From contig JAPLUH010000268.1 of NCBI GenBank assembly GCA_026397675.1, positions 1 to 21,318 on the forward strand: a stretch of DNA of 21,318 nt. The letters are read 5' to 3'. This document shows, in pieces, positions 16,080 through 21,318 of the stretch. Below the pieces are notes generated by a model. The model was given only the letters and a program-made list of their open reading frames with translations. It searched no databases and was not told the origin of the DNA. Source of the DNA: Verrucomicrobiota bacterium. Its GTDB lineage: Bacteria > Verrucomicrobiota > Verrucomicrobiia > Limisphaerales > UBA9464. Within the stretch, counting starts at the first letter, position 1; every line of letters starts with the position of its first letter. The translations under genes and the position numbers were made by a program.

Positions 16080-16110
16080 AGATCGTAGCCTGAATTAAGG
16101 GCTACGATCT
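16080..16110. repeat. Perfect 11-bp inverted repeat with 9-base loop
   Basis: AGATCGTAGCC (16080-16090) and GGCTACGATCT (16100-16110) are exact complements. The structure lies 50 bases downstream of the isomerase-like gene (minus strand, stop at 16160), so it may terminate that transcript. On the minus strand it is followed by TTCAAGTTTCTT, only mildly T-rich. Sharing of CGTAGCC with the palindrome 44 bases away suggests both belong to one repeat unit. Confidence 0.55.
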
Positions 16111-16159
16111 CCGCAAGGTGTCGATGTCAGACAACCCGGTTTTCTGTTTATCCGCCCTA

Positions 16160-17032
16160 TTACCGGTTGTTCGCACTCCAGCCGCGGACGAAGCCGATGC
16201 ACTGGGCCACATCGGGCACGGAGTGATCCCAGTTGAACTCGTACTCGCAGCTAATGTTGCCGTCGAATTTCTGGCGACGCAGCTCGGCGAGCACCGCACC
16301 CATGTCGGTGGAACCGGTCCCGAAGATCATGTCGCGCTGACCGTGCCCGAGTTGTTCGCGCTCCTTGGCATGCAACGAAATCACCCGACCTTCGAGCATG
16401 CGGAGTCCATCCACAGCCTTGATGCCGCTGGTTTGCCAGTGGCCGATGTCGGCGCAGGCACCAATGCGGGAGTCACGGTTGCGGACGAGATCGGCCACCC
16501 ACTTCGGATCCCAGACCTTGTAGGCCGGGTTCTTGGGCTGCTGGGCGTGGTTGTGGAAGGCCACCCGGATGTCGAACTCCTTCACGAGCGGCTCGAAGGT
16601 GTCCATTGCATCGGTTGATTCGGTGGTGATGGCGTAGAGGCCGAGCCCCTTGGCGAACTGGAAAAGCTTCCGGGCCGCGGCAGCCTCCTTCGGGATCGTC
16701 ACCACGCCATAGTTCACGGCCTTGAGACCATGCTTCTTGAGCTTCTCCTGGAGCTTCAGGATGGCCTCCGCGGGCATTTCGTGGCTCAGCTTGGTGGCGC
16801 GGTCTTCCGGGCTCAGCGCCTGTCCGGGGTAGAACTCGATGACCTTGCCGCCCGCCGACTCGGTCTTCTCGATCGCCTCGAACGCGGTGAATCGGTTGAA
16901 GGTGTAGGCTTGGCAGCCGATGGCGAACCCGCCGATGCGGTATTCGGCCGGGATGGGTTCGGCCCAAAGCGAACCAGCCAGGGTGATTAGGGATGCCAGA
17001 GCCGTGAGGCGGAGAATCGAGAGGGATTTCAT
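16160..17032 (-). CDS. Exported sugar-phosphate isomerase/epimerase-like TIM-barrel protein
   Basis: A 290-residue protein with a signal peptide (MKSLSILRLTALASLITLAG, then SLWA) and a xylose-isomerase-like (AP endonuclease 2) TIM barrel. The metal-site pattern is complete: E138 (ITTEST), H160-N-H162 (AFHNH), D195 and H198 (CADIGHW), H221 (SLHAKE) and E263 (CEYE). Family members isomerise or epimerise sugars or related polyols with a divalent metal; the exported form is common in Verrucomicrobiota and Planctomycetota and may process sugars outside the cytoplasm. The frame is open to 17098, but the ATG at 17032 opens the signal peptide and lies just downstream of a good promoter (17052-17080), so that start is preferred. 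It is divergent from the beta-helix gene at 17354. Confidence 0.85.
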   Translation of the reverse strand: MKSLSILRLTALASLITLAGSLWAEPIPAEYRIGGFAIGCQAYTFNRFTAFEAIEKTESAGGKVIEFYPGQALSPEDRATKLSHEMPAEAILKLQEKLKKHGLKAVNYGVVTIPKEAAAARKLFQFAKGLGLYAITTESTDAMDTFEPLVKEFDIRVAFHNHAQQPKNPAYKVWDPKWVADLVRNRDSRIGACADIGHWQTSGIKAVDGLRMLEGRVISLHAKEREQLGHGQRDMIFGTGSTDMGAVLAELRRQKFDGNISCEYEFNWDHSVPDVAQCIGFVRGWSANNR

Positions 17033-17051
17033 AAGATGGGGATTTGGGGAC

Positions 17052-17080
17052 ATTAAAGCCAAGTCGCGCCCAATTCTCAA
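17052..17080 (-). promoter_or_regulatory. Sigma-70-type promoter for the isomerase-like gene
   Basis: On the minus strand TTGAGA (17080-17075) and TTTAAT (17057-17052) are separated by exactly 17 bases, each matching the consensus at five of six positions. Transcription would start about 13 bases before the ATG at 17032, giving a very short leader without a clear Shine-Dalgarno. This placement argues against the longer frame starting at 17098. Confidence 0.55.
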
Positions 17081-17353
17081 CACCCAACCCGTGTTCAAGC
17101 CCGCCTTAACAATTCTTATGCTGCAGGTTCCTTGGAATGCGTATAGACCTCCGCTGGTTCACCGGGGTCCGTTTTCCGCCCAGCATCTGCTTCCACGAGG
17201 CCCTGGGAAATTGGGCCCAGTCACAGAGTCTCGACAGGTTTGGGTCGAAACTCGGTTTGCGGGTTGGGGCGCCAGACTTGACTGGAGTTGGGGATGTCAG
17301 CGTCTCTGGAGTCTTCAATACGGCGGTCCTCCGGGCTGCTTTCGAATGGATTT
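17081..17353. other. Remainder of divergent intergenic region
   Basis: The region between the isomerase-like promoter and the beta-helix gene has no supportable gene. It should hold the plus-strand promoter. A TTGACT at 17278-17283 lacks a matching -10 at the right distance, and TATAGA at 17142-17147 lacks a -35. I could not place the promoter. Confidence 0.35.
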
Positions 17354-18898
17354 ATGACGTTCCGGGTTTTCAGGCAGTGGACACGATGGGTGTTGGGGCT
17401 GGTGGGCGCAGGGTGCTGCGTCCATGCGGCTGATTTCTACGTGTCGCCCCGCGGGAAGGACTCCAATTCAGGGACTTCGCTCAAAGCACCCTGGAAGACC
17501 TTGAAGCGAGTGAACCAGCACATCTCGGATCACCGTCTTGCGCCCGGTGATGGGCTGTTTCTTGAGGGCGGAGCCACCTTTGACGGGGGCCTTCGCATCG
17601 AACACGCCGGTGGCGGGACGCGACAGTCACCGGTGCGAATCACCAGCTACGGGCGCGGGCAGGCGATCCTCCGGCCAGGCCTGGAATCGGGCCTTCTCAT
17701 CCGAGAGACTTCGTGGATCACGGTTTCCCAACTGAAGCTCATCGCCTCTTCCGGAAACCTAGGCGATGGCATCCGCTGCGATCGGGACCAAGAAACCCTC
17801 GAGCGAGTGGCCGGTGTGGTGATTCAGGACTGTTCGATGACGGGCTTCGGATGGCACGGAATCATGGTGGATGCCAGCCAGCGCTCGATGGGGTTTGAAG
17901 GCCTCAGAATCGAACGGTGCCTGACGTCGAGTAACCGCTATGCCGGAATCATGGTGTACGGAGGCAATCCGGCGGGGCGGAGTTCGCGGCCTCATGCGGG
18001 GGTCCGAATCGAGGATTGCGTGGCCGTGGGGAATCCGGGCGATCCCGATGAACGGAAACATCACTCGGGCAGTGGCATTTTCATCGATGGAGTCGATACC
18101 GCCCTCATTCGAGGCTGTGTTGCGGCGGGCAACGGGGCTGCGTGTCGCAATGAACGAGGGGGTCCGGTGGGCATCTGGGCTCACGCTTGCCGTCGGGTGA
18201 CCATCGAGGGGTGTGAATCTTACGGGAACCAGTCCTGCCTCCGGGATGGTGGTGGGTTCGATTTGGATGGGGGATGCGAGGAGAGTTTGTTGATTCGGAA
18301 CTTTTCACATCACAACCACGGTCCCGGGTTCTTGGTGTACACCTATTCGGGGGCCGCTTACGCCGACCGTGATTGTCAGGTCCGGGAGAATATCTCGTGG
18401 AACGATGGAGCCAGAAGCTCTGGCTATGCCGGAATCCAGTTGGGCTCGGAAGACGGATGCCAGATCACCGGTTTGATCGTGGAACGAAACACCGTGATCG
18501 CACCGCTCGAATCCGTGGCGGCCGTGCGTGTCATGGGACGGTCCATTCAGGCCTGCATCCGAAGCAATTTGGTTGTGGTTCCCGCACACGGAACCTTGGT
18601 CTCCATCTCCGGTTTCGAGCATCGGGTTCGCCTTGAGGACAACCGTTATTGGAGGGCCGATGGGAAGCCCGTGTTTCTGGTCGATTTCCAATGGACCATT
18701 CCCGCCTTGAATGCTTGGCACAACGCCACCGGACCCGATCACCGATTTGTTGCGGTGGGTGAGCTCTTCGCAGATCCAGAACTCCGGCTTCCTCAGACGC
18801 CGGACTTTAAATCGCTGCGACGTCGGCCGTCATGGCCTCGAGTGTCCCACCGGTTTCTTTCCGAGTTTGGTGCCCCAGAGAAGCCGGGGGTTCCTTGA
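17354..18898 (+). CDS. Secreted right-handed parallel beta-helix protein
   Basis: A 514-residue protein. The ATG at 17354 opens a signal peptide (FRQWTRWVLGLVGAGCCVHA) followed at once by DFYVSPRGKDSNSGTSLKAPW, the usual beginning of pectate-lyase-like beta-helix proteins. The frame extends to 17288 but that adds only a Ser/Arg-rich stretch. Residues about 100-440 show repeated helix coils with the pattern short strand, turn, Asn or Cys ladder (for example VVIQDCSMTGFGWHGIMVD, LRIERCLTSSNRYAGIMVYG, VTIEGCESYGNQS, GLIVERNTV). Related proteins bind or cleave pectin, alginate or similar polysaccharides. I cannot identify catalytic residues, so lyase activity is not claimed. Cysteines recur within coils, which fits an extracellular protein. 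It is alone on its strand, divergent from the isomerase-like gene and convergent with the membrane gene at 18965. Confidence 0.85.
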   Translation: MTFRVFRQWTRWVLGLVGAGCCVHAADFYVSPRGKDSNSGTSLKAPWKTLKRVNQHISDHRLAPGDGLFLEGGATFDGGLRIEHAGGGTRQSPVRITSYGRGQAILRPGLESGLLIRETSWITVSQLKLIASSGNLGDGIRCDRDQETLERVAGVVIQDCSMTGFGWHGIMVDASQRSMGFEGLRIERCLTSSNRYAGIMVYGGNPAGRSSRPHAGVRIEDCVAVGNPGDPDERKHHSGSGIFIDGVDTALIRGCVAAGNGAACRNERGGPVGIWAHACRRVTIEGCESYGNQSCLRDGGGFDLDGGCEESLLIRNFSHHNHGPGFLVYTYSGAAYADRDCQVRENISWNDGARSSGYAGIQLGSEDGCQITGLIVERNTVIAPLESVAAVRVMGRSIQACIRSNLVVVPAHGTLVSISGFEHRVRLEDNRYWRADGKPVFLVDFQWTIPALNAWHNATGPDHRFVAVGELFADPELRLPQTPDFKSLRRRPSWPRVSHRFLSEFGAPEKPGVP

Positions 18899-18916
18899 GT
18901 TTCGGGTCCTAAATTT

Positions 18917-18938
18917 CCGAACGAAGTTCCGTTCGCGG
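18917..18938. terminator. Hairpin between convergent genes, possible bidirectional terminator
   Basis: CGAACG-aagttc-CGTTCG is a perfect 6-bp stem (18918-18935), extendable by CC/GG past a bulged base. It lies between two stop codons at 18898 (plus) and 18965 (minus), the position expected of a shared terminator. On the minus strand an A/T-rich stretch follows (GGAAATTTAGG). Confidence 0.4.
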
Positions 18939-18964
18939 CAGCCCCGTGCAAAGGAGGCTCTTTT

Positions 18965-19420
18965 CTACGCGTCGCTGTTGGCGGCATGCCATCGGGCCAG
19001 GTACCAGGCGGGAACGATCAGGGTTGTAAAGAAGAGGCACAGGCCGAAATTCTGGTACACGTTGGGCACCAGAGAGATTCCCTGGTGCTCGGCGATTTCG
19101 ATGCCGAAAAAGTGCGCGATGAGCCCAATCATAACGCACTGGATGGTCTTGAAATAGGCCCGATTGCGCAGCGTCAGCTCCCGCTCATAGATGTGATGGT
19201 CGAATGCACTGCCAACAAAGCTGTGGGCACTCACGAACAGGAGGATGGACAGGATTGTGCCTACCACCAGACACACTCTCAGAAGTACTAGGAGTCCGGG
19301 CCGGTCGGTCTGAAGGAAGAATTTACCGAAGTACCCTCCCCAGAGAGCCACGATGGCGATACGCGACAGCCTCAAGGTGGTCTGGGCCGAAAAACGGAAA
19401 TAATGGGAGGGGAGTTTCAT
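18965..19420 (-). CDS. Small integral membrane protein of unknown function
   Basis: A 151-residue protein with four predicted membrane segments at about residues 17-37, 42-69, 88-109 and 117-141. Charged residues lie mainly in the loop between the second and third segments (HHIYERELTLRNR). It has no cleavable signal and no motif I recognise. It is likely an inner-membrane protein. The reading frame is well composed and bounded by two probable terminator hairpins (18917-18938 and 19447-19474), which supports it being a real, independently expressed gene. No Shine-Dalgarno is evident before the ATG at 19420. Confidence 0.65.
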   Translation of the reverse strand: MKLPSHYFRFSAQTTLRLSRIAIVALWGGYFGKFFLQTDRPGLLVLLRVCLVVGTILSILLFVSAHSFVGSAFDHHIYERELTLRNRAYFKTIQCVMIGLIAHFFGIEIAEHQGISLVPNVYQNFGLCLFFTTLIVPAWYLARWHAANSDA

Positions 19421-19446
19421 GGGACAGGCACGAGGTTCAGAGGGGG

Positions 19447-19474
19447 GCCGGTGATGGTTAAACCAGAACCCGGC
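19447..19474. terminator. Nested dyad between two minus-strand genes
   Basis: TGGTT-a-AACCA (19455-19465) is nested inside GCCGG (19447-19451) and CCGGC (19470-19474). As RNA on the minus strand it would form a two-part stem downstream of the large gene ending at 19536 and upstream of the membrane gene starting at 19420. It could end the first transcript or be an operator for the second gene. Confidence 0.35.
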
Positions 19475-19535
19475 TTCACGTGCGCTGGATCAGGCGGGCT
19501 AGGGCGGCGATGGGCCACTGAATCTGAACTGGGAT

Positions 19536-21317
19536 TTAATTTCGGAGGCTCACGTGTTCGAGGCGGTAACGGTACGTCTCTGAGTTGGTGCCGGGTTGGG
19601 TGCTCTTCTCCCCGAGGGCTGCTCCCAATTCGTCCCAGAGGGAAGGGATTGTCGAGGCGGGCAATCTCTGCTGGATCTGGACTGACCGCGTCGGTTCCCC
19701 GGATAACTCACTCAGGGAAGCCCGGAGCCGTCGGTTCAATCCGGTATACTCCACGCTGAAGCGGTAGGGGTCTCCGGCTTTCATGCCTCCAGGGATGGCT
19801 AGAGCCCAAGCCTTCGACTTCCCGTTCGATGCTAAAACCAATCGCGCCTGGTCCGCCGACGCGATCTGGAGCGTCAGCGAGTGGCGCTCAATCGGCTCAT
19901 CGGCGGCGAAGAATCCCAGAATCATTGGGTTGTTCGGAGTGTTGCCGAAGGATTCGATGCGGAAATTCAGTGCGGCTTGGAAAGAGGTGTTTTGGGGCGA
20001 AAGACGGATGGGATGCACATAGCGTCGGCGCTGGGGAGCCTGGGATGCGGACGCGACCGAATTCGACTTCCGCGCCGTCGGCCATTTCCCCGTGATGTTG
20101 ACGGCCCGGGACTCCTTGGACCAGGCATAGGGGACCGCCTCGAGGCTCATTAGTGGGACCTCGTGGGCCGGGTTGGCTTTGCGGCCGAGACTCAGCATGT
20201 CGAAGTCGAAGTGCCAACCGTGTTGCAGGGGGTCGCTTGAAAAATCCTCGTCGAGGGTCTCCACGGCTTCGGTGCCGGTGTTGAAAGTCCGATTGCCGAT
20301 GGCCGCCAAGAACGGGTTGATGCCCGCCGCAGGGGTTTGGCCGTAGTGCGTGTGCTCCGACCACATCCACACGTATTCGTCACTGTAGGCCAATGCCAGC
20401 GGCAGATTGCTCCATAAGGAGGATTTAGTTCCACTCGGCCATCCCGGATAGAGGTTCCACGGGTCATCCTCGACCCACGCCGCCATGCCAGTTTTCACAA
20501 ACCGATCGTACTTCGGCGGGTTGCCGCTCAGCGAACGCCATTCTTTGATCCAGGCGCGTGCCGACTCATAGCGGCCGCGATCCCCGGCGAAGCCCTCTTG
20601 CTTGCCATCGTTGGCGGCATTGAACGTCCCCGGTCCCTGACCGTAGTAGAACGTGTTTTCGTAGCCGTGGATGAGTTGGCCCGGGGACTCGATGCCATCG
20701 AGCACACCGTCCAGAAACGGAATGCTGCCTTGCAGCGGTTCGTAGCCCACCGCATCGGGAGACCAGGCGAAGGTGACGATGATTTTTACGGCCGGCAATT
20801 GCGCTTGGACGGCCTTGATCCATTGGGCGCCTCGGCGGCGCAGCACTTCGGGAGAGTCCTTCCCGAGGGGGAATTTGAGGTTGGCTGGTCGATGGGTCTC
20901 AAACTCCGGGCCCCCCGACTTCGTTCGCCAGCGGTAGTTGCCGTACTGTTCTGTATCCAACCAGAAGCCCTGGAGATGGGCTTCACGACACAGCCGTGCC
21001 GCCATGGCGGCAATTTGTTCCACGATGGCCCAGTCGCGATCGTTGGACAGATCAGGAGTGAAGCGCCCGCGTGCCCCGTCGATGAGCGTGCAGTTGAGGA
21101 AGTTGTCGGTGAGCGTTCCCCAGCGCACCGAGTGGAGGTCCGCCACGATGGGAGCGATCGCCTCGTAGGGCAGTTCCACGGTGTTCCACAGCAGTTCGTG
21201 GACGAAGTATCCGCGAGCAGCCAGTCCCAGCCGTTCTCCCCATTCGGCCGGCAGGATCGCTGGCACGACGTACCCATCGTAGGGAAAGGAGGCCGCGAAC
21301 TCGGGGTGTTTAGCCAA
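19536..21317 (-). CDS. Large glycosidase-like protein (5' end outside window)
   Basis: The minus frame is open from the right edge to its stop at 19536, about 593 residues; the TTG at 21317 is at the window edge and the gene very likely begins beyond it. The visible N-terminal two thirds resemble a TIM-barrel glycoside hydrolase: alternating strands and helices, an acidic strand end GFWLDTEQYGNY with D and E two residues apart, VKIIVTFAWSP, and many aromatic residues (LIHGYENTFYYGQG, EYVWMWSEHTHYG). The last 180 residues look like a beta-sandwich, possibly lectin-like (ALNFRIESFG, RFSVEYTGLN). I cannot assign a family with confidence. The role is probably polysaccharide or glycoside breakdown outside the cytoplasm, matching the beta-helix and isomerase-like neighbours, but it is on its own transcript. 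Confidence 0.7.
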   Translation of the reverse strand: MAKHPEFAASFPYDGYVVPAILPAEWGERLGLAARGYFVHELLWNTVELPYEAIAPIVADLHSVRWGTLTDNFLNCTLIDGARGRFTPDLSNDRDWAIVEQIAAMAARLCREAHLQGFWLDTEQYGNYRWRTKSGGPEFETHRPANLKFPLGKDSPEVLRRRGAQWIKAVQAQLPAVKIIVTFAWSPDAVGYEPLQGSIPFLDGVLDGIESPGQLIHGYENTFYYGQGPGTFNAANDGKQEGFAGDRGRYESARAWIKEWRSLSGNPPKYDRFVKTGMAAWVEDDPWNLYPGWPSGTKSSLWSNLPLALAYSDEYVWMWSEHTHYGQTPAAGINPFLAAIGNRTFNTGTEAVETLDEDFSSDPLQHGWHFDFDMLSLGRKANPAHEVPLMSLEAVPYAWSKESRAVNITGKWPTARKSNSVASASQAPQRRRYVHPIRLSPQNTSFQAALNFRIESFGNTPNNPMILGFFAADEPIERHSLTLQIASADQARLVLASNGKSKAWALAIPGGMKAGDPYRFSVEYTGLNRRLRASLSELSGEPTRSVQIQQRLPASTIPSLWDELGAALGEKSTQPGTNSETYRYRLEHVSLRN

Positions 21318-21318
21318 G

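Noticed and set aside
16118..16618. Plus-strand frame of 166 codons inside the isomerase-like gene
   Set aside because: It is antisense to a gene with a complete metal-site pattern and has no motif, signal or ribosome-binding site of its own.

Overview
The window is GC-rich bacterial DNA carrying about a dozen protein genes. I found no tRNA, rRNA, CRISPR array or insertion sequence. Many products have export signals: a secreted CotH-like kinase with Gly/Pro-rich tracts and an EF-hand loop, a secreted sugar-isomerase-like protein, a beta-helix carbohydrate-active protein, an outer-membrane barrel and a periplasmic redoxin. Together with two large carbohydrate-active-looking proteins cut by the window edges, this points to a Verrucomicrobiota-like (or Planctomycetota-like) Gram-negative heterotroph. 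That placement is inference from gene content, not from a marker gene.

Layout. Positions 2-667 hold the 3' end of a large unidentified protein. Positions 971-2161 encode an exported thioredoxin-fold protein. Positions 2468-2809 (minus) hold the C-terminal remnant of an MFS-type transporter, followed by a gene-free leader. Positions 3351-12947 form a tight five-gene plus-strand operon. Positions 13180-14901 encode the CotH-like kinase. Positions 15074-15925 (minus) encode a beta-barrel and 16160-17032 (minus) an exported xylose-isomerase-like protein; two strong dyads lie between them. Positions 17354-18898 (plus) encode a beta-helix protein, 18965-19420 (minus) a small membrane protein, and 19536-21317 (minus) the 3' part of a large glycosidase-like protein.

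The centre of interest is the five-gene operon. Its order is circularly permuted ATP-grasp, alpha-E protein, transglutaminase fused to DUF2126, a second ATP-grasp fused to its own alpha-E domain, and a second transglutaminase-like protein. It therefore holds two parallel modules: ligase + alpha-E + transglutaminase as separate genes with DUF2126, and ligase-alpha-E fused plus transglutaminase. This gene set was predicted by comparative genomics (Iyer, Aravind and colleagues, 2009) to be a peptide-synthesis or peptide-tagging system, with ATP-grasp and glutamine-synthetase-like amidoligases and a peptidase that removes the tag. To my knowledge its substrate is still not established. The proteasome-like Anbu peptidase often found with these genes is absent here.

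The operon leader has unusual features: a strong Shine-Dalgarno inside a small hairpin, three CCTCC motifs just upstream, and a 17-codon ORF ending four bases before the family-consistent start of the first ligase. A hairpin four bases after the last stop codon probably marks the operon end.
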